Source of the DNA: Alcanivorax sp. DG881
Lineage (GTDB): Bacteria; Pseudomonadota; Gammaproteobacteria; Pseudomonadales; Alcanivoracaceae
Assembly: GCF_000155615.1 (NCBI RefSeq)
Contig: NZ_DS989915.1
Coordinates: 2,617,627-2,681,626, forward strand
Reading direction: 5' to 3'
DNA: 64,000 nt
The position numbers were made by a program, and so were the translations under genes. The first letter of the stretch is position 1. Every line of letters begins with the position of its first letter. The notes below the pieces were generated by a model. It did not search any database and had not been told where the DNA came from. It saw only the letters and a program-made list of their open reading frames with translations. This document shows, in pieces, positions 44,466-53,267 of the stretch.

Positions 44466-44999
44466 ATGGCCATTGGGCCGCTCAGCTGGCCGCTGCTGCT
44501 GCAGTCGGCGCGCCGGCATTTTTCCCTTTTCTTCATGCTCTTCTTCTTTCTCGGCTTGCCGTTTGCGGCGGTTGGCGTCGGCCTGCTTTGGTTTGAAGGT
44601 GGCGATGATTGGGGGGCGGCGTTTGGCGGGGCCTTCTTTGCGCTGATCGGCATTGGGGTCATGATCATGGCGCTGGTCACCAGTGTCAGCAGCATTGGCT
44701 ATTACTACGAGCGGGCCTTGCTCAGAGAGCACGGCACCAATGTGGATGGGTCGGTGTTGTCAGTGACGCAATACAATGAGCCAGAGGACGGAGAGGAAAC
44801 GCTGTGGTTGCTGCGTTTCCGTTATAGCTGCCATGGGCAACCCCATGAAGGGGAGGCGGTTCTGCCCGATGAGGAATGGGTGAGCCGGCTGGGTGAGAAT
44901 GACTGGGCGCCGTTACGGGCACTCAAGCCACGCCCGGCGTATGCAGAACCCCGCTGGCGAAAATGGAAAAATCAGCTACAGCGCGAAGGCCGCTGGTAG
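44466..44999 (+). CDS. Hypothetical membrane protein with two TM helices (DUF3592-like)
   Basis: 177 aa from ATG 44466 with GGGAG upstream. TM helices near 20-42 (FFMLFFFLGLPFAAVGVGLLW) and 56-77, then a beta-rich C-terminal domain (GSVLSVTQYN, LLRFRYSCHGQPHEGEAVLP) resembling DUF3592-type proteins. Function unknown. Convergent with nhaD. Confidence 0.7.
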   Translation: MAIGPLSWPLLLQSARRHFSLFFMLFFFLGLPFAAVGVGLLWFEGGDDWGAAFGGAFFALIGIGVMIMALVTSVSSIGYYYERALLREHGTNVDGSVLSVTQYNEPEDGEETLWLLRFRYSCHGQPHEGEAVLPDEEWVSRLGENDWAPLRALKPRPAYAEPRWRKWKNQLQREGRW

Positions 45000-45038
45000 G
45001 CCGGGCCGGGCCGCCCCGGTCCGGCGTGGGGCCTGAGC

Positions 45039-46268
45039 CTACAGCAGCTGGCCGAGCCCCAGTACAGCGACAAACCCAACGCTATACGCCACCAACAGAT
45101 AGCCGAAGTACCGCAGGTAGCTGCCGAACGTCAGCGCCTCGATCTTGCTCATGGCGATCACCCCGGCGGCGGAGCCGATGACAAGAAGTGCACCACCCAC
45201 GCCCACCGAATAGGTCAGCGACAGCCACTGGGCCAGGTTCATTTCGATGCCGGAATTGAGCAGGGCGGCGGTGAGCGGAACGTTATCAAACAGCGCCGAC
45301 GCCAGGCCCACCAGGAAGTTGGCGGCCACCGGCGGCATCACTTCATAAAGCGCCGGGAAGTAGGCGAGCATCCCCAGCTCCTTGAGCATGCCGACCAGCA
45401 GTAATACGCCCAGGAAGAACAGCAGGGTGTCGAACTCGATCTTGCGAATGTATTCCAGAACCGGTTCGTCCTTGTTCAGGAACTGCACCACCATGAACAT
45501 CAGTGACAGGCCGAACAGGAAGCACAGCACCGGCGGAATGCCGAACGCCACGTTGGCGGCGATGGTGCCGACAATGGTGGCGAAGAACAGCAGGGCAATG
45601 ACCTTGTCGCCGCGCTCAATGGCGCTGCTTTTTTTCTGTATATGCACGTCGCCACTGAGGCCCAGCGAGAGCATGAAGGCGAGCACGGCCACGGCGCCGG
45701 CAGCGGGCAGGCTGAGTAACAGCAGGTCCGGAATTTCCACTTTGCCGGCCAGAAAGATCATCAACGTGGTGACGTCGCCGGTGATCAGGGCAGTGCCGCC
45801 GGCATTCACCGAGAACACCACCAGCACCACGTAGCGCATCAGCTTTTTGGCCGGCAGGTTCAGGTTCATCAGCACGGCGATACATACCAGGGTGGCGGTG
45901 ATGTTGTCGGCCATGGAAGAGAACAGGAAAGCAAACAGGCCGGTGAGCAACATCAATTTGCGTTCGCTGATGTGCTCGGGCAGCAGCTTGTTGACCAGGC
46001 TATCGATAATGCCCTTGCTGGACAGGTAGGCCACAAAGGTCATGGCGGCCATCAGGAACAGCCACAGGGTGGCAATATCCAGCAGGTTTTCGTTCAGGCT
46101 TTCCATCAGCGCGTCGTGGCTGAGGTGGGCCGGGGGGGCAATAAAGAACAACAGCCAGGCGAACGACCCGAAAAACAGGGTGGTTTTCGCTTTATCAATA
46201 TGAACGATGTCTTCGACGACGATGGACAAAAAGCCCAGCGCCACCAGGATCAGCAAAACGGTAGTCAT
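45039..46268 (-). CDS. nhaD: NhaD-type sodium:proton antiporter
   Basis: 409 aa, about 11-12 TM helices, ion transporter superfamily. Conserved segments include SSMADNITATLVCIAV (with the functionally important Asp), FSVNAGGTALITGDVTTLM and LASALFDNVPLTAALL. Expels Na+ (or Li+) in exchange for H+, fitting a marine lifestyle. The N-terminal VVEDIVHIDKAKTTLFFG is typical of NhaD. Monocistronic, with a divergent iron operon about 280 bp upstream. Confidence 0.92.
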   Translation of the reverse strand: MTTVLLILVALGFLSIVVEDIVHIDKAKTTLFFGSFAWLLFFIAPPAHLSHDALMESLNENLLDIATLWLFLMAAMTFVAYLSSKGIIDSLVNKLLPEHISERKLMLLTGLFAFLFSSMADNITATLVCIAVLMNLNLPAKKLMRYVVLVVFSVNAGGTALITGDVTTLMIFLAGKVEIPDLLLLSLPAAGAVAVLAFMLSLGLSGDVHIQKKSSAIERGDKVIALLFFATIVGTIAANVAFGIPPVLCFLFGLSLMFMVVQFLNKDEPVLEYIRKIEFDTLLFFLGVLLLVGMLKELGMLAYFPALYEVMPPVAANFLVGLASALFDNVPLTAALLNSGIEMNLAQWLSLTYSVGVGGALLVIGSAAGVIAMSKIEALTFGSYLRYFGYLLVAYSVGFVAVLGLGQLL

Positions 46269-46438
46269 AACGGGCGACTCGCACTTGTAGGCAGAAGGTG
46301 GAGAGTGGAGGGCGGCGCTATATTAGGCGTTTTGTGAACAGGGTTCACCGGAAACGGCCTGTTTATCCGTGGTTATCCGGCCAATTGTGGACGAAAAACG
46401 GGCAAAGGTGGGCAAATTTTGCCCGTCCCCCTTTAAAA

Positions 46439-46460
46439 AGATGAGAATAATTCGCATTAT
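46439..46460 (+). promoter_or_regulatory. Candidate Fur box
   Basis: GATGAGAATAATTCGCATTA matches the Fur consensus at most positions (GATAATGATAATCATTATC) and lies about 90 bp upstream of the imelysin gene, next to TTTAAAAAG. It supports iron repression of the four-gene operon. A GGGCAAATTTTGCCC palindrome lies just upstream (46410-46424). Confidence 0.75.
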
Positions 46461-46548
46461 GTGCACCCTGATTGCTTTCGCATCGGTGTGCCGGTGCGTT
46501 TTGCTTATTCATTTTGCTTATTGTGCCTGATGTCATCGAGGAATTTTC

Positions 46549-47838
46549 ATGCTGACCCGCCTGTCCGCCGGGGGCCTGCTACTGGCTTCCCTGTTCTTGT
46601 CTGCCTGCAGCGACGACCCGCAATCCACCGACGCCGACACGGCTCCGGCCTATGACCAGGCACAGGGCAAGCGGGTGGTGAGCCATTACGCTGATGTGGC
46701 GCTGGCCACCTTTGGCGACGCACTGTCCGGTGCCCGCGCCTTGAAAACACAGATCGATGCCCTGTTGGCGGCGCCCACCGAGGCCAACCTGGCCGCCGCT
46801 CGCGATGCCTGGCGTGCCGCGCGGGTGCCCTACATGCAGACTGAAGTATTCCGCTTCGGCAATGCCGTGGTGGATGAATGGGAGGGGCAGGTGAATGCCT
46901 GGCCGCTGGATGAAGGCCTGATCGATTACGTGGACGAGGACTATCAGGCGGTGATGGGCAACCCCGGGGCCCGCGCCAATATCATTGCCAGCGAGTCACT
47001 GAAAATCGGTGAACAGACCCTGGACCTGACCGACCTGAACGCGGAACTGCTGGCCAGCCTCAACGAACTGGGCGGTTCCGAGGTGAACGTGGCTACCGGT
47101 TACCACGCCATTGAATTCTTGCTGTGGGGCCAGGATCTGAACGGTACTGACGCCGGTGCCGGCCAGCGCCCGGCAACGGATTTCGCCACCGGCCCGGACG
47201 CAACGGGCGGTCACAACGAGCGGCGCCGCGAATACCTGTCGGTGGTCACCGATCTGCTTATCGACGATCTGGAAGTGATGGTGGATGAATGGCGACCGGG
47301 TGAAGAAAACTACCGGGCCGAACTGGAAGCGGACAGCGTGGAAAACGGCCTGCGCAAGATGCTGTTCGGCATGGGCAGCCTGTCCTTGGGCGAGCTGGCC
47401 GGCGAGCGCATGAAAGTGGCGCTGGCGGCGCACTCCCCGGAAGACGAGCACGACTGCTTCAGCGATAACACCCATGCGTCGCACTTCTATAACGGCAAGG
47501 GCATTCGCAATGTGTACCTGGGCGAGTATCAGCGGACCAACGGGGAAACCCTGGCCGGCCCTTCGCTGAGCGACCTGGTGGCGGCGAACCAGCCGGCGGC
47601 GGACAGCCAGCTGAAAACCGACCTGAACGCCAGCGAAGCGGCGCTGCAGGTGCTGGTAGACAGCGCCAACCAGGGCACCCATTTCGACCAGCTGATTGCC
47701 CCGGGCAATGCGCAGGGTGCCGACACGGTGAATGCCGCCATTGACGCCCTGGTCGTGCAAACCACCAGCATTGAAAAAGCGGCGCGGGTGCTGAACATTC
47801 AGGCCCTGAACCCGGATACAGCCAATCACAGCTTCTGA
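46549..47838 (+). CDS. Imelysin-family (IrpA/M75-like) lipoprotein
   Basis: 429 aa. Lipobox FLSAC; imelysin-type four-helix architecture with the GxHxxE-related motif GYHAIEFLLWGQDL near residue 185 and YMQTEVFRFGNAVVDEWEGQVNAWP (positions 98-122). Imelysins are iron-regulated envelope proteins thought to take part in iron uptake. GAGGAA precedes the ATG. First gene of an imelysin / di-heme oxidoreductase / imelysin / DUF1513 operon behind a Fur box. Confidence 0.93.
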   Translation: MLTRLSAGGLLLASLFLSACSDDPQSTDADTAPAYDQAQGKRVVSHYADVALATFGDALSGARALKTQIDALLAAPTEANLAAARDAWRAARVPYMQTEVFRFGNAVVDEWEGQVNAWPLDEGLIDYVDEDYQAVMGNPGARANIIASESLKIGEQTLDLTDLNAELLASLNELGGSEVNVATGYHAIEFLLWGQDLNGTDAGAGQRPATDFATGPDATGGHNERRREYLSVVTDLLIDDLEVMVDEWRPGEENYRAELEADSVENGLRKMLFGMGSLSLGELAGERMKVALAAHSPEDEHDCFSDNTHASHFYNGKGIRNVYLGEYQRTNGETLAGPSLSDLVAANQPAADSQLKTDLNASEAALQVLVDSANQGTHFDQLIAPGNAQGADTVNAAIDALVVQTTSIEKAARVLNIQALNPDTANHSF

Positions 47839-47953
47839 CGTTAGAACCTGAAAGGCGCGCATGCACGCAAGGGGGCAGAGGCCTCTCTGGGGTGCAGGCG
47901 CGCTCCTGTAGCCAGCTGCCCGCCAGCCATCAAGAAAGAAGGAAGCCCTGCTC

Positions 47954-49348
47954 TTGCGATATCTCCCGCTGACGTTTGCTGCCCTGCTGGCGGCGTGTGA
48001 CACCGGTCCCTCCTTTACCCAGGCCGAACCCGGCGAGCAGTTATCAGCAGGCGACGCCACGGTGACCAAGACCGACCAGAACGCCTTCTCTCTGCCGCTG
48101 GCCAATTTGTCGCCGTCGCGGCGGCTGGACTTCAGTGTGGGCAACAGTTTTTTTCGCAACCCCTGGGTGATTGCGCCAGCATCCACCGATGCCCGTGACG
48201 GGCTGGGGCCGCTGTTCAATACCAATGCCTGCCAGAACTGTCATATCAAGGATGGCCGCGGGCACCCGCCCGGGCCTGACGCCAAGCAGGCGGTCTCCAT
48301 GCTGGTGCGGTTGTCCGTGCCGGCGGCGGCCGACGATGACCTGACCCAGGGCGGATTGATGCCTGAGCCGATCTACGGCGGGCAGTTTCAGGATGCGGCC
48401 ATCCCGGGTGTTGAACCGGAGGGGCGGGTACGGGTGGAGTACCGCCCCCGCACGATCACCTTTGAGGATGGCCATCAGGTGGAGTTGCGCGAGCCTCGCC
48501 TGAGCTTCAGCAACCTGGCCTATGGAGAGATGCACCCGGCGACCCTGTTTTCCGCGCGTATTGCTCCACCAGTGATTGGACTGGGGCTGCTGGAAGCGAT
48601 CCCGGAAGCGGACCTGCTGGCCCACGCCGACCCGCAAGACAAGGACGGTGATGGTATCAGCGGTCGGGCCAACCGGGTCTGGGATCGCAGCAACAACACC
48701 ACCGCCATGGGGCGCTTCGGCTGGAAAGCCGGCCAGCCCAGTTTGCGCCAGCAGAATGCGGAAGCCTTCGCCAATGACATGGGGCTGAGCAGTCATCTGG
48801 TGCCGACGGATTCCTGTTCCTCGGCCCAGCCCGATTGCCTGGCCATGCCCAATGGCGGCGAGCTAGAAGTGAGCGACTCGATTCTCGACAACGTCACTTT
48901 CTATACCCGCAATCTGGCCGTTCCCGCCCGCCGGGATGTGGATGATGCACTGGTGCTGGCGGGCAAGAGCCTGTTCTTCCAGGCTAACTGCCAGGGCTGC
49001 CATGTGCCGGTGTTCACCACCGGGTCCGACGCCGCCGAACCGGAGCTGGCCAATCAGACCATCCGGCCTTACACCGACATGTTGCTGCATGACATGGGGC
49101 CGGGGCTTGCAGACGGTCGCCCGGAGTTCCTGGCCAATGGTCAGGAATGGCGCACGCCGCCGCTCTGGGGTATCGGCCTCACCGAGGCGGTGAATGGCCA
49201 CACCCAGTTCTTGCACGATGGCCGCGCCCGCAACCTGATGGAGGCGATCCTCTGGCATGGTGGCGAAGCAGCCGGGTCGCGGGACGCGGTACTGGCGTTT
49301 GACGCCGAGCAACGGGCTGCGCTGTTGGCGTTTCTGAACTCTTTGTGA
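47954..49348 (+). CDS. Di-heme oxidoreductase-family (DUF1111) c-type cytochrome lipoprotein
   Basis: 464 aa from TTG 47954 (GAAGGAAG upstream). Lipobox LLAAC near residue 15. Two CxxCH heme c motifs, NACQNCHIKDGRG (about 95) and NCQGCHVPVF (about 350), in the order expected for DHOR peroxidase-like proteins. Probably a periplasmic redox partner of the imelysins, oxidising or reducing iron. Lies between the two imelysin genes, which is the usual order of this iron-regulated cluster. Confidence 0.92.
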   Translation: MRYLPLTFAALLAACDTGPSFTQAEPGEQLSAGDATVTKTDQNAFSLPLANLSPSRRLDFSVGNSFFRNPWVIAPASTDARDGLGPLFNTNACQNCHIKDGRGHPPGPDAKQAVSMLVRLSVPAAADDDLTQGGLMPEPIYGGQFQDAAIPGVEPEGRVRVEYRPRTITFEDGHQVELREPRLSFSNLAYGEMHPATLFSARIAPPVIGLGLLEAIPEADLLAHADPQDKDGDGISGRANRVWDRSNNTTAMGRFGWKAGQPSLRQQNAEAFANDMGLSSHLVPTDSCSSAQPDCLAMPNGGELEVSDSILDNVTFYTRNLAVPARRDVDDALVLAGKSLFFQANCQGCHVPVFTTGSDAAEPELANQTIRPYTDMLLHDMGPGLADGRPEFLANGQEWRTPPLWGIGLTEAVNGHTQFLHDGRARNLMEAILWHGGEAAGSRDAVLAFDAEQRAALLAFLNSL

Positions 49349-49385
49349 TTTTTTTCTGTAACGGTTTTAAGGTTGAGGATGGATC

Positions 49386-50420
49386 ATGCGTGCTTTGATT
49401 GTGCTGGTGTCAGTTTCCTTGTCGGTGCTGCTGACGGCGTGCAGTAACCCACGTCAGGAAGTCACCGTGCAGCTGGCCAACGATGTGCTACTGCCGGCCC
49501 ATCAGCAGTGGCGCGACAGCAATGCTGCCCTGGTGGATGCCGTGGAGGCGTACTGCACAGCTCCACAGGCATCCGTGGGTGATCTGGAAACCGCGTTTTA
49601 TCAGGCCCAGTCCCGGTGGTCGCACCTGCAACCGTTAATGGTCGGGCCGTTATCCGAAGGCAACCGCAGCTGGCAGGTTCAGTTCTGGCCGGACAAACGC
49701 AACATGGTGGTTCGCCAGACGGAATCGTTGCTGGACGAGACGGATTCGTTGACCGGTGAGCAGCTGGAGAAGGCCAGCGTGGTGGTGCAGGGGCTGACGG
49801 CGTTTGAGTATGTGCTGTTTGATCAATCGGTCGCCCTGGCGGAGAAGCATGACCGCTACTGCCCGCTGCTCACCGGCATTGCCCGCCACCAGCTGGCGCT
49901 GTCCGAGTCGGTGCTGGCGCTGTGGAATGAGCCGGGCGGCATGCTGGCGCAGTTGCGCGACTTCCCCAATGAGCGTTACGCCACGGCGGATGAAGGCCTG
50001 GCGGCAATTCTGCGCACGCAGATCACCGGGGTGGATGTGCTGAAGAAAAAATTGGGCACCCCCATGGGGCGGCTGAATCAGGGCGTGGCGCAGCCTTACC
50101 AGGCGGAAGCGTGGCGTAGCCGGCAGTCCATTGAAAATCTGCAGGCGTCGTTGCAGGGTGCGCAGGCGGTATGGGAGCGGGTCCGTTCGCTGGTGAGTGA
50201 TGCGGCCCTGGTGAAAGACATCGACCAGGCCTATGCGGATGTGGCCAACCAGCTTGCGGCCTTGCCTGCGCCGTTGATGGAGCTGGTGCAGGCGCCGCAA
50301 CACAGCGAGACGCTGACGACGCTCTATGCCGCGCTGGATAATCTGGAAAACCGTCAGCAGACGGAGTTGGCTCGCAATCTCAATATCCAGATCGGTTTTA
50401 ACGCCAACGATGGGGATTAG
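49386..50420 (+). CDS. Second imelysin-family lipoprotein
   Basis: 344 aa. Lipobox LLTAC; shorter imelysin with WSHLQPLMVGPLSEGNRSWQVQFWPDKRN (positions 79-107) and a GLTAFEYVLFD motif in place of GxHxxE, so the His ligand of the first imelysin is replaced by Thr-Ala. This degenerate form is normal for the second imelysin of such operons. Third gene of the iron operon, 37 bp after the cytochrome. Confidence 0.9.
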   Translation: MRALIVLVSVSLSVLLTACSNPRQEVTVQLANDVLLPAHQQWRDSNAALVDAVEAYCTAPQASVGDLETAFYQAQSRWSHLQPLMVGPLSEGNRSWQVQFWPDKRNMVVRQTESLLDETDSLTGEQLEKASVVVQGLTAFEYVLFDQSVALAEKHDRYCPLLTGIARHQLALSESVLALWNEPGGMLAQLRDFPNERYATADEGLAAILRTQITGVDVLKKKLGTPMGRLNQGVAQPYQAEAWRSRQSIENLQASLQGAQAVWERVRSLVSDAALVKDIDQAYADVANQLAALPAPLMELVQAPQHSETLTTLYAALDNLENRQQTELARNLNIQIGFNANDGD

Positions 50421-50424
50421 AGTC

Positions 50425-50456
50425 AGTTGCGAGTTGCGAGTTGCGAGTTGCGAGTT
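50425..50456 (+). repeat. Tandem heptamer repeat (AGTTGCG)n
   Basis: Four and a half head-to-tail copies of AGTTGCG just after the second imelysin stop. The same word appears in the inverted repeat at 61929-62005. Confidence 0.85.
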
Positions 50457-50547
50457 AAAAGCTAAAAAAGCGCGGGAGGGTGTGTCGATAATTCAACGTC
50501 GTGCCCGCGCTTCATTGCGATGCCATAGCGGGTTTGCGGAGAGCGTT

Positions 50548-51660
50548 ATGCCACTAACACGACGGAAGTTGCTGGGGGCTGGTGCGGCGATGGCCGGCCT
50601 GGCCGCCTTGGGTGGCTGGTCACTGTGGACCGGCACGGCGGGTGAATCACCCCTGCTGCTTTCCGCGCGCAACGATGACGACGGTCAGCACTATGCCGTG
50701 GGTTACTACCTGAACGGCAAACGGGCGTTTGCCACGCCGGTGCCCGAGCGCTGCCACGCGGTGGCCCGCCATCCGTTTCTGCCGGTGGCGTTGTATGTGG
50801 GGCGCCGCCCGGCCCGGGAAAGTTACTTGATTGACCTGCGCGATGGCCGACTGCTGCAAACCCTGCACAGTCAGCCGGATCGGCACTTCTATGGCCATGC
50901 CGTATTCCATGCCCGCGGCGAGTGGCTATACACCACCGAAAACGATACCCGCGAACCAGGGCGCGGTGTGCTGGGGCGGTACCAGTTGGATCGCGCTGCT
51001 TTGCAGCTAGTCCATGACGGCGAGGCGACCACCCACGGTGTAGGTCCCCACGAGCTGGCCTGGATGCCGGACGGCGAATCCCTGGTGATCGGTAATGGGG
51101 GGATTCGTACCGAAGGCGGCAGCCGTGAGGAAATGAACCTGGGCGCCATGGCGCCCAGCCTGGTGATCATGAGCCGTCATGGCGAATTGATCAGCAAGGA
51201 AACTTTGGCCGACGCTCAAAGCAGCATCCGCCACCTGGATGTGGCTGCCGATGGCACCGTGATTACCGGCCAGCAGTACCATGGCCCGGCCTACAACAGT
51301 GTGCCGTTACTGGCGATCAAGCGGCCCGGGGAAGCCTATCAACCGTTCCCGGTCAGCCGGACGCAACTGGCGATGATGGATCAATACACGGCCAGCATTG
51401 CCATTCACAGCGAGCAGCGGCAAGTGGCCATGACCGCGCCACGGGGAAACCGTTTCTTTATCTGGGATCTGGATAGCGGTGACACGCTGCTGGATGCGCC
51501 CATGTCTGACTGTGCCGGTGTTGGCGCGGTGCCGGGCGGTTTTGCGGTGACCTCGGGGCAGGGCAAATGCCGCTACTACGATAGCCGCACCGCAGAGGTA
51601 CAAAGCCAGTGGCTGGAATTGCCGGGGGGGTGGTGGGATAACCACCTGTGGCTGAGTTAA
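50548..51660 (+). CDS. DUF1513 family Tat-exported protein
   Basis: 370 aa from ATG 50548 (GGAG upstream); the frame further upstream runs through repeats and is not used. Twin-arginine signal TRRKLLGAGAAMAGLAALGG. The body has beta-propeller-like repeats (RHPFLPVALYVGRRP, HELAWMPDGESLVIGNGG, SIRHLDVAADGTVI), as in DUF1513. Last gene of the imelysin/DHOR operon; probably a periplasmic iron-related propeller. Tat export suggests folding or cofactor insertion in the cytoplasm. Confidence 0.9.
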   Translation: MPLTRRKLLGAGAAMAGLAALGGWSLWTGTAGESPLLLSARNDDDGQHYAVGYYLNGKRAFATPVPERCHAVARHPFLPVALYVGRRPARESYLIDLRDGRLLQTLHSQPDRHFYGHAVFHARGEWLYTTENDTREPGRGVLGRYQLDRAALQLVHDGEATTHGVGPHELAWMPDGESLVIGNGGIRTEGGSREEMNLGAMAPSLVIMSRHGELISKETLADAQSSIRHLDVAADGTVITGQQYHGPAYNSVPLLAIKRPGEAYQPFPVSRTQLAMMDQYTASIAIHSEQRQVAMTAPRGNRFFIWDLDSGDTLLDAPMSDCAGVGAVPGGFAVTSGQGKCRYYDSRTAEVQSQWLELPGGWWDNHLWLS

Positions 51661-51743
51661 GGCGTGCATCCTGCCGCTTAACCAACGTCGTTTGCATCGC
51701 GGTGGGACCACCGTTCTCACCAGTCAGGGGACGTCGGCTTTTC

Positions 51744-51770
51744 GGTAGGAGTGCCTCTTGAGGCGCGAAC
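51744..51770 (+). repeat. REP-like element
   Basis: GGTAGGAGTGCCTCTTGAGG then CGCGAAC: a short imperfect hairpin of the GTAGGAGyG...GCGCGAAC family also seen at 24816, 55923 and 61890. Confidence 0.6.
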
Positions 51771-51794
51771 CTCAGAGCGGGAAACCGGCAATGC

Positions 51795-51822
51795 GTTTAA
51801 GCCCGGAAAGCCGGGCTTAAAC
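51795..51822. terminator. Bidirectional terminator
   Basis: Perfect 12 bp stem GTTTAAGCCCGG-AAAG-CCGGGCTTAAAC with T-rich flank on the plus side. Lies between the convergent DUF1513 and Cys-rich secreted protein genes. Confidence 0.85.
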
Positions 51823-51854
51823 GTTATCGTTTTTCACTATCTGCCATGCGGGTG

Positions 51855-52247
51855 TCAGTCGTGCCAGTTGGACACCTTGCCGGAGCACACCCAGTCCTTG
51901 GAGCCTTTTACCACACCAATGGAGTTGTAGCTGTAGCGGCCATTGGCATTGTGGGTAGACCAGCTTTTGGTGTTGCCCGCGCCGATGCCGGAAGCGCCGC
52001 AATCCTCGGAACCGTTCTTGCGCTCGTTGCAGAAGCGGGCATAGATGCGGTGGCTGCAGGTGTTGCGGTAGGTAATGATGAAGTTGTCCTTGCTGTATTC
52101 ACTCCATTTGGTTTTGTGCACCACCATGCAGGGGCCACCGCTACTGTTGCGGGCATCCCAGCAGGTGTCGTCGTCGACGCTGGAATAATAATCAGCGGCA
52201 GCAAACTGTGAGGCGAATAGTGCGGCAATGCCAATGGTCCATTTCAT
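51855..52247 (-). CDS. Hypothetical secreted Cys-rich protein
   Basis: 130 aa. Signal peptide cleaved after FAAA (near residue 18). Mature protein has six Cys (DDDTCWD, GGPCMV, RNTCSH, RFCNE, EDCGA, WVCSG), probably three disulfides, and many Ser/Asn/Tyr/Trp. No TM helix. Family not recognised. Monocistronic. Confidence 0.72.
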   Translation of the reverse strand: MKWTIGIAALFASQFAAADYYSSVDDDTCWDARNSSGGPCMVVHKTKWSEYSKDNFIITYRNTCSHRIYARFCNERKNGSEDCGASGIGAGNTKSWSTHNANGRYSYNSIGVVKGSKDWVCSGKVSNWHD

Positions 52248-52415
52248 GATTTTCCCCTTGTTCCCTTCGTTATCGACATCATCGATTCAGTCGACGAGCC
52301 CGTCACAATAATTGTAGGAAGCTGGTAAAAATCCGCCTCACCCATATGGGGTATATCGGTATGGAACCTGTTGTAAAAGTGTCAGCGTCCAGCCGCTCAG
52401 GGAGCTGCGGTGGGA

Positions 52416-52829
52416 TTAGCTGTGGTCGTTCAGGCATTGTTCGTGGTCGCTCAGCACCTCAATCACCCGGCATTCGCCCGGTTGCCCTTGCTCGCATTCA
52501 CTAATCATCCGGTCCAGCTCATTGCGCAGGGCGGTCAGTGCGCTGATGCGGTTTTGTACGGCGTCCCGGTGACGGCGGGCGATATCATCAGCGCAACCAT
52601 GCTGTTCGCTCATGGTTAACAGTTCACGAATGTCTTCCAGTGTGAACCCCAGTTCCCGGCTGTGACGAATAAACTGCAGCCGTTCCCGATGGTTGCGGTG
52701 ATAGCGCCGTTGGCCGCCTTCACTGCGGGCGGGTTCGGGCATCAGGCCAATTTTTTCGTAATAGCGGATGGTCTCCACCTTGCAGCCGGTGGCGCTGCTG
52801 AGGGTGCCGATGGAAAAGAGGGTAGACAT
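52416..52829 (-). CDS. MerR-family metal-responsive regulator (CadR/PbrR-like)
   Basis: 137 aa. N-terminal winged HTH (SIGTLSSATGCKVETIRYYE) and dimerisation helix. Metal-ligand Cys are C79 (EQHGCADD), C112 (SECEQG) and C120 (GECRV), the C77/C112/C119 pattern of Cd/Pb/Zn-type MerR proteins, plus a late C132. GAGG precedes ATG 52829. Divergent from a CDF transporter operon whose promoter carries a MerR-type dyad. Predicted to activate that operon on binding a divalent metal. Confidence 0.9.
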   Translation of the reverse strand: MSTLFSIGTLSSATGCKVETIRYYEKIGLMPEPARSEGGQRRYHRNHRERLQFIRHSRELGFTLEDIRELLTMSEQHGCADDIARRHRDAVQNRISALTALRNELDRMISECEQGQPGECRVIEVLSDHEQCLNDHS

Positions 52830-52859
52830 GATGACCTCATTACAAAGGGAGAATCGGAC

Positions 52860-52890
52860 TTGAACCTGTAGTCACTATAGCTTTTTAAAT
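52860..52890 (+). promoter_or_regulatory. MerR-type promoter/operator of the CDF operon
   Basis: -35 TTGAAC (52860-52865) and -10 TTAAAT (52885-52890) are separated by 19 bp, the stretched spacing of MerR-activated promoters. Between them is the dyad CCTGTAGTCACTATAG, close to CadR/PbrR operators. Confidence 0.85.
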
Positions 52891-52925
52891 GGGGCCAAGG
52901 TGAAACAGAATCAAGGAGCAGGGCG

Positions 52926-53267
52926 ATGCAGGAGAGACAGCGACGGGCGTTTGACGCCGCCATGGAAGCGGCACGGTGTGCCTATGCCAGGCAGGACTGG
53001 AGCCGGGCGTTCGCGCAACTGGAGCGGGCGCATATTCTGGGTCAGCGGCGGGTTGGCGCCCATACCCTGACTCACTGGTGGATGCTGAAAGTGGGTTGGC
53101 AGCGCCGGGATGGCCGGGAAATGCGTGGTCAGGGGCTACGATTGCTGGCGGCCCTGCTGATGTCGCGCTTGTGGGTGCCCACCGGCAATACCGGTGGGGC
53201 CAATGTGAACCCGCTGCAGCCCATGCCGATTCCCGATGCGCTGCGCGACGTGATGGAGGAACGATGA
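52926..53267 (+). CDS. DUF3703 family protein
   Basis: 113 aa, soluble. ARQDWSRAFAQLERAHILGQ near the N-terminus and a conserved THWWMLKVGWQRRD in the middle; ends in NTGGANVNPLQPMPIP. DUF3703 proteins are repeatedly found with CDF metal exporters. First gene of the MerR-controlled operon; the ATG of the next gene overlaps its stop. The molecular role is unknown. Confidence 0.85.
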   Translation: MQERQRRAFDAAMEAARCAYARQDWSRAFAQLERAHILGQRRVGAHTLTHWWMLKVGWQRRDGREMRGQGLRLLAALLMSRLWVPTGNTGGANVNPLQPMPIPDALRDVMEER

